Positions 38,620 through 48,992 of a DNA stretch of 64,000 nt are shown here, in pieces. The stretch lies in the NCBI GenBank assembly GCA_027310825.1, contig DAIDAC010000001.1:44695-108694 (forward strand). Direction: 5' to 3'. The position numbers and the translations under genes are program-made. The stretch comes from Candidatus Micrarchaeaceae archaeon. GTDB lineage: Archaea; Micrarchaeota; Micrarchaeia; Micrarchaeales; Micrarchaeaceae. Below the pieces are notes generated by a model, which was given only the letters and a program-made list of their open reading frames with translations, searched no databases and had not been told where the DNA came from. The first letter of the stretch is position 1. The number at the start of each line of letters is the position of its first letter.

Positions 38620-39951
38620 ATGTACTCCGACAAACTAGCAAAGCTGCTCTCTTCTCTGAAGATCGAGACAGGAGATGTGGTCGAGGTGGAATCAGGTGGC
38701 GCAAAGCTCGAAGGAGAGCTTATGCCCAAGACAGAGATTGGCGATCCTAATACCGTCATATTAAAGATGAAAAGCGGCTACAACGCAGGCGTTTTGGTCG
38801 ATTCCGACACAAAGATAAAGAAAATCTCCGCAGGAAAACGGCAGGAGTTCCCGCTTGCGAAGCCAAAGCTCAACAGCAAGCTCCCGAAAGTCGCAATAAT
38901 ATGGACAGGAGGAACGATAGGCAGCAAAATCGACTACAAAACCGGAGGAGTCAGCATGACTGTAAAGCCTGAAGAGCTTTTCTATTATATCCCAGAGCTT
39001 CCTGAAATCGCAAACATTATGTTCAAAGACGTGTCTGGAGTCGCGAGCGAAGACATGACTTACATAGAATGGCAGAAAATCGCTGAAGAAGTGGCAAAAG
39101 CCATCAACGACGGAGCACGCGGAGTGGTTATAACGCATGGAACAGATACTATGCATTTCACAGCTGCTGCGCTCACCTTCATGCTCAAGGACCTCAATGC
39201 TCCAGTTGTGCTCACAGGATCGCAACGAAGCGGAGACAGAGGCTCCAGCGATGCATTCCTCAATCTGATTAGCGCTGTCAGGCTTGCTGCCAACTCTAAC
39301 ATTGCAGAAGTCGGCATCTGCATGCATGCGACTAGCTCTGACGACAAAATGCATTTCATAAGGGGAACGAAGGCCAGGAAGATGCACACGTCTAGAAGGG
39401 ATGCATTCAGGCCGATAAACGACAGAGCAATCGCTTACATAACGAAAGACGGAGAGATAAGTTACCATGGAGACTACAAAAAAGTAACAGATGCACAGAA
39501 AAAGGTGAAGGCGCAGACAGACTTCGAGGCAAAGGTCGCGATTCTGAAGGCCTACCCGAACTCTGATCCGGAAATAATTGATTACTACATCGGAAAAGGC
39601 TACAAGGGAATAATCATAGAGGCGACAGGGCTGGGGCACACACCGACTTCTGTCGAGCATAAGGGAAAATCGTGGCTTCCGTTCGTCGAGAGAGCGGTGA
39701 AGAAGAATGTCGTCGTAGGAGTCACATCGCAATGCCTTTATGGAAGAGTCAACGACAACGTCTACAAGAACCTCAGGCTTCTCAGCCATGCAGGTGCAGT
39801 GCACTGCGAAGACATGCTGACAGAAACGGCTTACGTGAAGCTCGGTTGGCTGCTTGCAAATCACAAACAAGAAGAGGCGAAGGATCTTCTGGCGAAGAAC
39901 ATAGCTGGAGAGATAAAGGAGCGCACGACATTCGATGAATTTTTGGCTTGA
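38620..39951 (+). CDS. gatD: glutamyl-tRNA(Gln) amidotransferase subunit D
   Basis: The 443-residue product is the archaeal-specific asparaginase-like subunit that frees ammonia from glutamine. Asparaginase motifs are present: IIWTGGTIGSKIDYKTGG (catalytic Thr) and VVITHGTDTMHFTAAALT, with GSQRSGDRGSSDAFLNL and HATSSDDKM. The N-terminal beta-barrel of GatD precedes. I start at ATG 38620, with GGTAAT upstream; an earlier frame start at 38593 lacks support. Its stop lies 5 nt before the gatE start, so the two are an operon. Confidence 0.93.
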   Translation: MYSDKLAKLLSSLKIETGDVVEVESGGAKLEGELMPKTEIGDPNTVILKMKSGYNAGVLVDSDTKIKKISAGKRQEFPLAKPKLNSKLPKVAIIWTGGTIGSKIDYKTGGVSMTVKPEELFYYIPELPEIANIMFKDVSGVASEDMTYIEWQKIAEEVAKAINDGARGVVITHGTDTMHFTAAALTFMLKDLNAPVVLTGSQRSGDRGSSDAFLNLISAVRLAANSNIAEVGICMHATSSDDKMHFIRGTKARKMHTSRRDAFRPINDRAIAYITKDGEISYHGDYKKVTDAQKKVKAQTDFEAKVAILKAYPNSDPEIIDYYIGKGYKGIIIEATGLGHTPTSVEHKGKSWLPFVERAVKKNVVVGVTSQCLYGRVNDNVYKNLRLLSHAGAVHCEDMLTETAYVKLGWLLANHKQEEAKDLLAKNIAGEIKERTTFDEFLA

Positions 39952-39956
39952 TACTT

Positions 39957-41843
39957 ATGGCTAACCCAGAAAAGGTAGAACGAGACAGCAATTTCTATAA
40001 GAGCGTAGGCTTCATGTGCGGTCTTGAGATACACCAAAGGCTTGCGACTGCACACAAGCTTTTCTGCAGCTGTCCTGCCACACTTGCAAACGAGAGCGAT
40101 AAATTACTCGCAGAAGTTTCGCGCTATCAAAGGGCAGTAGCCGGAGAGTTGGGCTCTGTTGACAGAAGTGCAGAATTCGAAGAAGCGAAGAACCGCCGCT
40201 TCAACTACAAGGTTAGAGACAAGCACACGTGCCTTGTCGAAATCGACGAAGAGCCGCCACACAACATCAACTCTGAGGCGCTTAAGATTGCGCTTGCGAT
40301 GGGCACTGCAATGAAGATGAAGTTTGTCGATGAACTGCAGCCGATGAGAAAGGAAGTGGTCGACGGCAGCGATCCGAGCGCATTCCAAAGGACAACGCTT
40401 GTCGGAATAGACGGAACAATCGAAGTAGACGGGCACAAAATAAATATGCCCACGCTTTTCCTTGAAGAAGAATCGTCTGGAATAGTTTCTGCGAGCGAAG
40501 ACGGGATAATTTACGATACAGACAGACTCGGAATACCGCTTCTGGAAATAGACACCGATGCTTACATACCAAATGCAGCCGCAGCTAAGTCTATTGCATT
40601 GTATATCGGCACACTTCTCAGAGTTTCTGGAGCAGTGCAGAGAGGAATAGGCTCAATAAGACAAGACGTAAACGTTTCTATAAAAGGCGGAGCCCGCGTA
40701 GAGATAAAGGGCCTTCAAGAAGTGGACAAGCTTGACAAATTCGTCGACAACGAGATAACAAGGCAACTGAAACTGCTCGAGATCAAGGACGAACTTGTGA
40801 AGGCAGGAGCAAGCGTCGATGCGCCGATCGACCTTACTGAAATGCTGAAGAAGAGCACAGTAAGGATAGTAATAAACCAGCTTGAGCGTGGCGGTGTTGC
40901 AGTTGGATTCAGACTTAAGAACTTCAAAGGATTCCTCGGCAAAGAGGTGAACCCTGACAGAAGACTTGGCAGCGAGATAAGCGACTACGCCAAGATGGCG
41001 AAGGTCAATGGATTGATACACAGCGACGAAAACCTTGCAGTGTACGGATTCACTGAAAAGGAGCATGAAGAACTGAAAAAGAAGTTCAGCCTTGGGCCAC
41101 ATGACGCATTCGTAATTATAGCAGGCAAGAAAACAGACGTAGAAAAGGCGGTCGCTCTTGCAATGGAGAGGGCGAAGTATGCGCTTGTCGGGATTCCGTT
41201 AGAGACACGCGCAGTCGCGAACACAGAACTTTGCACGACAAGATTCATGAGGCCGCTTCCTGGTGGATCAAGAATGTATCCGGAAACAGACGCGAGACCT
41301 ATACTAATCACAAAGGAAATGGTGGAATTGGCAAAGAAGAGCGCTCCGGACATAGAGAAAGAGAAGAAGCATCTTCTTTCAAAGGTGGACAACAGGTCGA
41401 TAGCAGAACAGCTGCTTCTGTCGCCGAGACTAAACCTTTTCAAGACAATAATCAGCTCTACAAAAGCAGACTCTGGATTCGTCGCGAACATACTTGTGCA
41501 GAAGTTCACAGAGCTCAAGAGAAGCGGCTTCGAGATCGACTCCATAGACGAGCAGAGGATACTGCACCTGTTCGAGGCTTACGGAAAAGGCGAGATAACG
41601 AAGCAGGCAGTCGATGAGCTCCTAAAAGAAATGTCGCTGAAGAAGGACAGCGTTGCAAACCTGATAAAGGTAAAAAGACTGCAGAGAATAACAGGGAAAG
41701 ATCTCGAACACCTTGTTTCCCAAGTGAAGAAAGAGCAGAAAGATTCTTCAGACAAAAACGAACTAAGGAACCTGGTCATGGCAAAGTATAGGCTCACAGT
41801 AGATGGTGCAGAGCTCAATTCAGTCATCTCCTCAGAGAAGTAG
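39957..41843 (+). CDS. gatE: glutamyl-tRNA(Gln) amidotransferase subunit E
   Basis: The 628-residue product is the kinase/transamidase subunit that converts Glu-tRNA(Gln) to Gln-tRNA(Gln). GatB/E motifs are complete: GFMCGLEIHQRLATAHKLFC, PPHNINSEALKIAL, GIPLLEIDTDAY, RGIGSIRQDVNVSI and GGSRMYPETDARP, with a YqeY-like C-terminal tail (RLQRITGKDLEHL, SVISSEK). ATG 39957 is chosen over TTG 39948. It is coupled to gatD and fits the tRNA-Gln(CUG) gene at 62882. Confidence 0.95.
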   Translation: MANPEKVERDSNFYKSVGFMCGLEIHQRLATAHKLFCSCPATLANESDKLLAEVSRYQRAVAGELGSVDRSAEFEEAKNRRFNYKVRDKHTCLVEIDEEPPHNINSEALKIALAMGTAMKMKFVDELQPMRKEVVDGSDPSAFQRTTLVGIDGTIEVDGHKINMPTLFLEEESSGIVSASEDGIIYDTDRLGIPLLEIDTDAYIPNAAAAKSIALYIGTLLRVSGAVQRGIGSIRQDVNVSIKGGARVEIKGLQEVDKLDKFVDNEITRQLKLLEIKDELVKAGASVDAPIDLTEMLKKSTVRIVINQLERGGVAVGFRLKNFKGFLGKEVNPDRRLGSEISDYAKMAKVNGLIHSDENLAVYGFTEKEHEELKKKFSLGPHDAFVIIAGKKTDVEKAVALAMERAKYALVGIPLETRAVANTELCTTRFMRPLPGGSRMYPETDARPILITKEMVELAKKSAPDIEKEKKHLLSKVDNRSIAEQLLLSPRLNLFKTIISSTKADSGFVANILVQKFTELKRSGFEIDSIDEQRILHLFEAYGKGEITKQAVDELLKEMSLKKDSVANLIKVKRLQRITGKDLEHLVSQVKKEQKDSSDKNELRNLVMAKYRLTVDGAELNSVISSEK

Positions 41844-42501
41844 CTTTTGGAAGCCGCGTCTCCTTGATTATCATGACCTTCTTAGGGTCGAATATCGCCA
41901 CTTCTATTTCTTCATTAAAAATAGTGCCTTCGTGCATTTTTCCATCAAATCCTAATGCAATCAAGTACTCAGTATACAGCCCCCGCAGCACATAGGTTGA
42001 ATCCAATACCCTGCTTCGCAGTATTCGATTCATGAATTTTATAAAGCCCTTTCTGGAGTTTAATTCATCGGTAACATCGTCGTTCTCATCGAGCCAGACC
42101 TTTCCTAGCCTTTTTAGCGCAGAGGATGATGCAGAGGGATTTAGCATCAGATTCCTTACAAACATTCTGTAGCCCTTTTCCACAGCGCTTACCATCTTAT
42201 CTTCATCGTGAAGCAGAGTCACACCAGTAACTGCGCATTCGTAAACAGAAGTTCTGTGCCTAGAGCTGTATCTCTCTACGCCTTCCAGCAGATTGCCCAG
42301 GTAGACGGCATCGGTAGCTGCTATTTTTGATGTGCTGAAAGCTGTGAGCCCAGGTCTGTCGCATCTGTATAGCGTTAGCGACTTGGCGAATGCACTGTGT
42401 TTAAGCGACAGGCGCTCGTCCATAGTGCCCAATGCGGCATCGCGCAGAAAAACTCTCGAATCTGGGTATTTCTCAGACAGCCTAATTCGTGCTTTTTCCA
42501 T
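41824..42501 (-). CDS. hypothetical 225-aa protein
   Basis: The soluble, charged product begins MEKARIRLSEKYPDSRVFLR. A helical middle (FVRNLMLNPSASSSALKRLG) and a C-terminal beta part (EEIEVAIFDPKKVMIIKETR) are visible. No family recognised. It overlaps gatE by 20 nt at the convergent end. Its ATG is the natural start; an A/T-rich ATAAATATC lies upstream. Confidence 0.55.
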   Translation of the reverse strand: MEKARIRLSEKYPDSRVFLRDAALGTMDERLSLKHSAFAKSLTLYRCDRPGLTAFSTSKIAATDAVYLGNLLEGVERYSSRHRTSVYECAVTGVTLLHDEDKMVSAVEKGYRMFVRNLMLNPSASSSALKRLGKVWLDENDDVTDELNSRKGFIKFMNRILRSRVLDSTYVLRGLYTEYLIALGFDGKMHEGTIFNEEIEVAIFDPKKVMIIKETRLPKATSLRR

Positions 42502-42537
42502 GATTAAAGGCGTGTCTTTATGATATTTATTGCTATC

Positions 42538-43638
42538 TTAGAGGACCTTCGCTCCCTTTTTCGTGACAAGAACTCCGTCTTCTATGCGCACTCCTCCGAA
42601 GCCTGGAATGTATATGCCGGGCTCTACGCTAACCACCATGTTTTCCTGAAGTTTTCGATCTTCGATCTGGTTTAGGCCGACTCCGACATCATGAACTTCG
42701 ATGCCAATCGGATGGCCGAGCGAATGGATGAACTTTCCTTTGTACTTTCCGCTCTTTGCTGTGTCAATGAAACGCGAAACTTTGTTGTGGACGGTCTTTC
42801 CAGTAACTCCTGCCTTTACAGACGAGATTCCAATGTGCTGCGCCTCTTTCACGGTGTTGTAAATCTCGACCATCTTTTTGTACTTCCCGCTTCTTTTTTC
42901 GGGCTTGAAGATGAATGTCCTTGTAACGTCTGCACAGTAATTGTCGTATCTCGCGCCGCAGTCTATCAGCACAAAACTGTTCTTCCTCAGCTTTGCATTC
43001 TCTGGCATGTGATGTGGAAGAGCGGAGTTGGCGGCAAAGCAGACGATAGTTGGAAATGACGGACCTTGCGCCCCGAGCCTTCTCATAATATATTCTACAT
43101 TTGCTGCGAGTTCCTTTTCCGTCATTCCTTCCTTGAAGAACTTCGGCATCTGTTTCAGCATCTTCTTCGTTATCATGTTGGCTTTTTTCATCTTCTGCAG
43201 CTCGCTTTCGTCCTTTACGCCTCTTGCCGACGCTAGACCCTCAGAAGCGTCGAGGATTCTTTTTGGCTTTGCATGCTTTTTTATCGCCCTGTAGTGGGAG
43301 TACGGCAGAAACTTTTCGTTTATCCCTACCTCTTTGCCGTAAAGATACCTCTTGAACTCTCGGGTTAGATCTGAAAACGCCTTCACCTTGACAACAGTCA
43401 TCTCTTTCGGACGTTCTCTCTGTGCAATCCCGTATTCGAGCTTGTTCGACAGCAGAATCAGCTTTTTCCTTGTGGCGATCATGAATGTATTCTCGAATAT
43501 GCCGCTTGTGAACCCCGTAAGATAGGTGAAGTTGCTGTCCTGTGTCTTGGAATTGTACAAGAGCAAAGCATCTGCCTTTGTGTGCTTGAAGATTTTCTGC
43601 AGTTTGCTTGAAACACTTCGCAACGAATCACAGACCAT
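42538..43638 (-). CDS. M24 Xaa-Pro aminopeptidase/dipeptidase
   Basis: The 366-residue product has a creatinase-like N-terminal domain and a pita-bread catalytic domain. Metal ligands are in place: [17 protein letters not shown] (two Asp), [13 protein letters not shown] (His), [10 protein letters not shown] (Glu) and VRIEDGVLV (Glu). It removes Xaa-Pro N-termini from peptides. A TATA-like GTATTTAAT is only about 8 nt before the ATG, so a leaderless start at TTG 43623 is possible. Cytoplasmic; no neighbour in operon. Confidence 0.93.
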   Translation of the reverse strand: MVCDSLRSVSSKLQKIFKHTKADALLLYNSKTQDSNFTYLTGFTSGIFENTFMIATRKKLILLSNKLEYGIAQRERPKEMTVVKVKAFSDLTREFKRYLYGKEVGINEKFLPYSHYRAIKKHAKPKRILDASEGLASARGVKDESELQKMKKANMITKKMLKQMPKFFKEGMTEKELAANVEYIMRRLGAQGPSFPTIVCFAANSALPHHMPENAKLRKNSFVLIDCGARYDNYCADVTRTFIFKPEKRSGKYKKMVEIYNTVKEAQHIGISSVKAGVTGKTVHNKVSRFIDTAKSGKYKGKFIHSLGHPIGIEVHDVGVGLNQIEDRKLQENMVVSVEPGIYIPGFGGVRIEDGVLVTKKGAKVL

Positions 43639-43689
43639 ATTAAATACGCTTACATTTAAGCTTTGCCTTGAAAATAAAGATGTGATAAT

Positions 43690-44697
43690 GTGGTTCTGAA
43701 GTTCATACTCAACATCGTATTCCTTGTAGTCATCATATTCCTGCTATACCAGATAGTGCTCAACCTGCCGCCGAACACAATACCAGGAATCGGCAACCTT
43801 AGCACCATAAACCTATCGTATCCGACTACATCGATACCGAACAACTACGTTCCGCAGAACCAGACCATAAACGAGACTCTTTCGTTCATCAACCAGAACA
43901 GGTCGCAGTTCGGCATAGGTCCTGTCTCTTACTCTAATGAAAGCTCTGGGCAGCAGCACGCGGAGAGCATGCTACAGAACGGATACTTCAGCCACTGGGA
44001 TTTCTACGGGCTTAAGCCTTACATGCGCTACACAATTCTTGGGGGGCGCGGCTCTGTCGACGAGAACGTGGCATTCGAATACGACAGCGCCGGCATAAAC
44101 GTGCTGCAGGCCATATCTAAAATGGAATGGGGAATGATGTACAACGATTCAGTTTGCTGCAACAACGGCCACAGGAACAACATACTTGATCCAAACCATA
44201 ACCAAGTCAGCATAGGAGTGGCATACAACTCGACTACGGTCTATCTTGTAGAGGACTTCATAGACAATTACATAAGCTGGGTGTACGGAACACCGTCATA
44301 CAGCAACGACGGAAGCACAGCGCTGAAGGGCACGATTGCATCGCAGTATTCGATTTCCGCAATCGACATATCGTATGATCCTGTTCCGCAGAATCTGACA
44401 AAGGCCACGATCCCAAAGACTCCTTATGGATTTGGAAGCACGGTTGCATGCATAGGCCACACGTCAGGCTTGACGAGATACTACTGCACAAACACCGAGA
44501 CAGTGAACGCAAGCGTATACACAATACAGGGACAAAATTTCGACATAGAGTTCAACATGAAGAACATTACAAAACAGTATGGAGCTGGCGTTTACACTAT
44601 TATGATCTACTTCAACAACTCTGACACCGAGCCGATGTCAACGTACAGCATATTCATAAACCAGAGCGGCGGTTCCTACACTCCGAGCAACGTATGA
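43690..44697 (+). CDS. membrane-anchored CAP (SCP/PR1-like) domain protein
   Basis: The 335-residue product has an N-terminal anchor (FILNIVFLVVIIFLLYQIVL), a linker and a CAP domain at about 55-185. Motifs are SSGQQHAESMLQNGYFSHWD, ENVAFEYDS and GHRNNILDPNHNQVSIGVAY, with His and Glu of the CAP cavity. A beta-rich C-terminal region (about 210-325) is extra. CAP proteins bind sterols, peptides or lipids outside the cell; the archaeal role is unknown. Start GTG 43690 follows GTGATAAT. Confidence 0.82.
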   Translation: MVLKFILNIVFLVVIIFLLYQIVLNLPPNTIPGIGNLSTINLSYPTTSIPNNYVPQNQTINETLSFINQNRSQFGIGPVSYSNESSGQQHAESMLQNGYFSHWDFYGLKPYMRYTILGGRGSVDENVAFEYDSAGINVLQAISKMEWGMMYNDSVCCNNGHRNNILDPNHNQVSIGVAYNSTTVYLVEDFIDNYISWVYGTPSYSNDGSTALKGTIASQYSISAIDISYDPVPQNLTKATIPKTPYGFGSTVACIGHTSGLTRYYCTNTETVNASVYTIQGQNFDIEFNMKNITKQYGAGVYTIMIYFNNSDTEPMSTYSIFINQSGGSYTPSNV

Positions 44698-44747
44698 CAG
44701 TGTGATATGCAGATACAGAAATATTCAGCAACTACATAAAATACTTG

Positions 44748-46004
44748 ATGCCTAATTATTATTGTGGTGGCATGCCTGCTGACGAAAAGGAGAAGAGCTT
44801 CAGCATAAAGCGTTCAGACATAGTCTACAAGCACATGCGCGACCCTGCCATGCTCCGATATTATTACAAGGCGCAGACAGTTTCTGCAATGAACAACCTC
44901 CAGATAGAAGGTTCGTCTCCTACCGACATATTCATAGGAAGGTTCGGGTACCCCTATGTCCACATTGGCCCACTGGTTCCTCCAGAACACGGCGACACAA
45001 GCCTGCTCAGCACTCCTGAGATGTGGTGGAAGCTTTCAATGGAAGACATAGTCAGCATGCGAACAAGGCTTGTCCGTGGAATGTATCTGACCAAGGTAAA
45101 AGATGTGGAGAAAGGGCGAATGCAGGAGCGAGTCCGCGACCTCGCTCTCGCCGAGAGGCCAGCAGATGCAGAGGTATCGTTCGCGAAAAAGCCGTTCGTG
45201 AAACTTGAGATGCGCGACGAAGTGCAGCCGTTCGGGCCGAGCGCAGAGATGAAGAGCTTTGACGTCTACAACATCAAAGCAGACAAGAAGATAGAGAGCA
45301 GGTACACAGACACCGACGCCAAGGCTGTGACATCGATAGTAGAGCTTTACCATAGAGGGGTTCATGTCTCCAAAATTCAACGTTCACTTTCTGCCGGCCT
45401 TTTCGGCCTTGGCCAGAACAGAAAGTTCGTGCCTACTAGATGGAGCATAACCGCTGTCGACGACACACTATCGAAGTTCAACCGCGAGCAGGTAAAGTCC
45501 TACGACAGCATCGACTCGATCTATGCATATTATAATGTTGCACTCGACAACAGGTGGCTCATCGTTTTTATTCCAGGTAACTGGGAATACGAATCTATCG
45601 AGGCGTTCTTCCCTGGCACGGTTTGGAACGAAGACGGAAAGCACATCTCCATCTTCGGCTCCCACGAAGGCTACCACGGAAGGAGCACATATGCAGAGAT
45701 GGGAGGATGTTACTACTCTGGAAGGCTTGCCACAACTGAAAAACTTCTGCAGCTCAGGAAGCAGGGCAGGGCCCTCATACTCAGAGAGGCCCACGCCGGA
45801 TACACAATGCCTGTCGGAGTGTGGAATGTCAGAGAGCATGTGAGAGAGACCCTAGCCACTGAGCCTGTTGTGCTGCACAATGTCGGGGAACTTCTCCAGC
45901 ACATGGCGCAGAAATTCGAGATACATCCAAGAGAATGGATAAAGAACAGCCACATGCTCACAAACCTCCTGACGCAGAAGCGCATAAACGACTATATCGC
46001 GTGA
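44748..46004 (+). CDS. nreA: archaeal DNA repair protein Nre
   Basis: The 418-residue product matches Nre (NreA/NreB): FIGRFGYPYVHIGPLVPPEH, a middle region RSLSAGLFGLGQNRKFVPTR, WSITAVDDTLSKF and a C-terminal REAHAGYTMPVGVWNVREHV. Nre is a PCNA-linked helper in DNA repair in archaea. The Cys-rich zinc finger usual at the N-terminus is reduced to YYCGGMP, so one known feature is lost, and a C-terminal PIP box is not obvious. ATG 44748 is used; an upstream TTG at 44745 is in frame. Confidence 0.82.
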   Translation: MPNYYCGGMPADEKEKSFSIKRSDIVYKHMRDPAMLRYYYKAQTVSAMNNLQIEGSSPTDIFIGRFGYPYVHIGPLVPPEHGDTSLLSTPEMWWKLSMEDIVSMRTRLVRGMYLTKVKDVEKGRMQERVRDLALAERPADAEVSFAKKPFVKLEMRDEVQPFGPSAEMKSFDVYNIKADKKIESRYTDTDAKAVTSIVELYHRGVHVSKIQRSLSAGLFGLGQNRKFVPTRWSITAVDDTLSKFNREQVKSYDSIDSIYAYYNVALDNRWLIVFIPGNWEYESIEAFFPGTVWNEDGKHISIFGSHEGYHGRSTYAEMGGCYYSGRLATTEKLLQLRKQGRALILREAHAGYTMPVGVWNVREHVRETLATEPVVLHNVGELLQHMAQKFEIHPREWIKNSHMLTNLLTQKRINDYIA

Positions 46005-46048
46005 AAAAACAGCTTTTTAGTAGTTGCTTTTCTTATATACACGATAGG

Positions 46049-48988
46049 ATGAACTCGGGGAGTGGTAGGCGACATGCTAGGGCTCAGATAGCTTTCGAAT
46101 TCCTGATAGTGTACTCGTTCGTGCTTCTTGTATTCCTTACGATCTTTGTGGTCATAGCAGGGCAGCGCTCCCTTACGCTCAACCAGCAGCAGTATGCATC
46201 TCTTCAATTGATAGCGCAGAATGTTGCCGACTACATAAACCAGGCGCTTTACACAGGCAGCGGATACAACGCGACCATACCTCTGTCTGGAAGCGTAGGA
46301 ATAGTTCCGTACAACCTTACGATAGCAAGCACCGGAGTGGTCATAGCGCAGGAGCGCATCGGCTCCCAAATAATAACGGCGTACGCATTCAGCAGCGCAA
46401 GGAACCTGTTCGTCAACGGAACTCCATCTAGCAAAAGCACAAACTCCATACTTCTCACCGTGCTCCCTAACTACACAGGCTCATTCAGGATCCAAAACAT
46501 AAACGGGCAGATCATCATAGGCGCACAGCCGGTCAATTTCGCCAATAAGACGGTTTTTGTAAAACCTGTGCAGGTCTCAACCTTCAGAGTTGCAAAGTTC
46601 AATGGACAGGCATACATGCTAGCGCAAAACTCGAACCTTAATGGACAGAACGCCATCACACTGTCAATGTGGTTGTTGCCAGACAACTCGATGACAGAAA
46701 CCTTCTATCAAGAAGCATTATCTTCTGGCTGCGCCACTTCTTACATAACTTCAAATCCTGCAATAACCGTCGGTACATGGAACGAGTATGCCGGTGGCAA
46801 TTGGAACGCTTGGTCAACCGGAGCGTCACTTACGCCAGATACATGGCAGAATGTTGTACTCACAATTTCCGGTAATTTAGGTGCACCGTCAGGCACAGGA
46901 ACATTATACATCAACGGTGTGCAAGCAGCCACAGGCACCATATTGCCGCAGTATTACCCTCCGGACAGCGATATGGTAGTGATTGGGGGTGCCGATACAG
47001 GATGCCCAGGCCAATTTATAGGCTCTTTTGTCGGCGATATCGCCGATGTCGTAGCTTATAACGGCACATTATCGGCTGGGCAGATACAATATCTCTACAG
47101 AAAAGGAATGACAGCATCGCCCATTACTGCGCCACCAACGCCAGTTACACCTGTATCACCAAGTGTTACAGTAAACACTCCGATAGGATGGTGGCCGCTT
47201 GCTGGCGATGCTCTTGACTACTCTGGAAACGGAAACCCTGGCTGGGGAAACAACATCATATACGACACAGTAGCGTCGTTGTTCGTCACTCCGGTCACAG
47301 GAGGCGGAGCAGTGATACCGTCAGAGCCTTACGCAAACGCAAATGAGCCGATAGGGTATTTTAGCTCCACGCCAAACACTCTGTTCGGCTCTTACGGACA
47401 GTACATTTCCAACCTTACAAACGCCACTGGGACAAGCCACCAGTACTTCACTGCTAACGGAATCACAGGAACCAGCAATATAATAATTACAGTATTCAAT
47501 GGCAACCAGACAGTAGCTGCAAACAGCCTGCAAGTCTGGTTCCCGCTGACAGAGGGGGGAGGGAACGTTGCCCACGACTTTAGCGGGCACTACAATTCAA
47601 TAGAGTTCAATTCGCTCCCATTAGACGGCATTGGCGGTGCATATCCTACATGGGCTCAAGCTTACACAAACGTGACAAACTTCCAGGCAGGCAACTTCCC
47701 AGGAAATTGGCATCACCTTGATACTTCCGTATCTGAAGGATGGGTGCAGATAAGCCAGTCCACAGCCTACAACCAGATAGTGACAAACGGCTCGGTCACT
47801 GCTGTAGCGTGGGTAGACTACAAGGGTTCGGACTGTACATCGGTAGGCTGTGGCACTGCCCAGATGCAAGGAGTATTCGGAAACGGCGGAACAATCGGGC
47901 CAGGATTCCAACTGGAAGCGCAGCCGGGCTGGAACTATGTTGCGCCTGTAGGATACAACGGCTGCGCATGGTTCATCGACACCAATGGAGTAGACTGCCC
48001 TGCTAGCAGCTCTATAGCATATGTGCCGAAGAACGCCTGGGCAATGGAAGTCGGCGAGTACAACAGCAAGACTGGAGTATCAAACTTCTATGTCAATACA
48101 ACGCTCGAAGGAACAGCCAACTTAGGAGCAGGGCAGAATATTATGCAGGGTACGCCAACCTATATAGGGATCGACGCCAACACGCCTTTGGGTGTCGACA
48201 ATTTCAACGGATCGATAACAAATGTGCAGCTCTACAGCAACTTCCTCAACACAAGCCAAATAAACTACCTCTACGTGCAGGGGCCTACAGGAACACCGCT
48301 TCAGAGCAGCGGACTTCTAGGATGGTGGCCTCTCAACGGAAATACTGTAGACTTCAGCTACCTGCACAACAACGGCACTGTATACAATTCGATGGTGATG
48401 CAGAATGCCCAGTACAACTATACGCCTAGCAAAACAGTCTATGCGCTTAGAACAGGGCCGGGACCAAACTACAACTCCGTCTTTTCAACGTCGAGCGGCA
48501 CAGGCCTAATGCCTAAAGGAGCCACAACAGAAACAGTGACGGTGTGGCTAAAGCCCACTCCGTACCAAACCTATTCACAGTATAACGATTATTTCTACAA
48601 TGGCGGGACTTCAGGAAACAATGCAATTGATTTTGGAGTGAATGCAGGGAACTTCATACCCAACGCTTGTTTACTCACAGGGTGCTTTGCGCCTACAGTA
48701 GGGCCAAGCGTGACTCCGAACATCTGGGATTTTGTCGGAACAGAAGTTAACGGCAACAAAGTGTCGTTCTATGTCAACGGCAAATGGCTTAACGGAACAT
48801 TCAGCAGCGGAACGTTCTCTTACATGCCTGGTGGTTATCTTGTAATAGGGGGAGCCGGGAGCGCAGAACAGTACAACGGACTGATTTCTGATGTGCAGGT
48901 TTACAACACTCTTCTGACTCCTGCACAGCTCCAGCAGATGTACATAAACGGATTGCCGCCTGTGGTGCACGTGAACGTGACGTCGTGA
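46049..48988 (+). CDS. giant pilin-like protein with three LamG domains
   Basis: The 979-residue product starts with a class III signal (RAQIAFEFLIVYSFVLLVFL, Q at +1, E at +5), then a beta domain, and at least three LamG/concanavalin modules (about 180-350, 480-740, 770-970). The modules are joined by GWWPLAGDALDYSGNGNPG and GWWPLNGNTVDF-type motifs, which also occur in the 652 and 3803 proteins. It is secreted and probably displayed on the surface. I start at ATG 46049; the longer frame upstream overlaps Nre. It leads a run of five same-strand genes. Confidence 0.85.
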   Translation: MNSGSGRRHARAQIAFEFLIVYSFVLLVFLTIFVVIAGQRSLTLNQQQYASLQLIAQNVADYINQALYTGSGYNATIPLSGSVGIVPYNLTIASTGVVIAQERIGSQIITAYAFSSARNLFVNGTPSSKSTNSILLTVLPNYTGSFRIQNINGQIIIGAQPVNFANKTVFVKPVQVSTFRVAKFNGQAYMLAQNSNLNGQNAITLSMWLLPDNSMTETFYQEALSSGCATSYITSNPAITVGTWNEYAGGNWNAWSTGASLTPDTWQNVVLTISGNLGAPSGTGTLYINGVQAATGTILPQYYPPDSDMVVIGGADTGCPGQFIGSFVGDIADVVAYNGTLSAGQIQYLYRKGMTASPITAPPTPVTPVSPSVTVNTPIGWWPLAGDALDYSGNGNPGWGNNIIYDTVASLFVTPVTGGGAVIPSEPYANANEPIGYFSSTPNTLFGSYGQYISNLTNATGTSHQYFTANGITGTSNIIITVFNGNQTVAANSLQVWFPLTEGGGNVAHDFSGHYNSIEFNSLPLDGIGGAYPTWAQAYTNVTNFQAGNFPGNWHHLDTSVSEGWVQISQSTAYNQIVTNGSVTAVAWVDYKGSDCTSVGCGTAQMQGVFGNGGTIGPGFQLEAQPGWNYVAPVGYNGCAWFIDTNGVDCPASSSIAYVPKNAWAMEVGEYNSKTGVSNFYVNTTLEGTANLGAGQNIMQGTPTYIGIDANTPLGVDNFNGSITNVQLYSNFLNTSQINYLYVQGPTGTPLQSSGLLGWWPLNGNTVDFSYLHNNGTVYNSMVMQNAQYNYTPSKTVYALRTGPGPNYNSVFSTSSGTGLMPKGATTETVTVWLKPTPYQTYSQYNDYFYNGGTSGNNAIDFGVNAGNFIPNACLLTGCFAPTVGPSVTPNIWDFVGTEVNGNKVSFYVNGKWLNGTFSSGTFSYMPGGYLVIGGAGSAEQYNGLISDVQVYNTLLTPAQLQQMYINGLPPVVHVNVTS

Positions 48989-48992
48989 TTCG

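Noticed and set aside
38761..39870. Minus-strand frame of 369 codons over gatD
   Set aside because: gatD is certain on the plus strand with catalytic motifs; the antisense frame has no domain.
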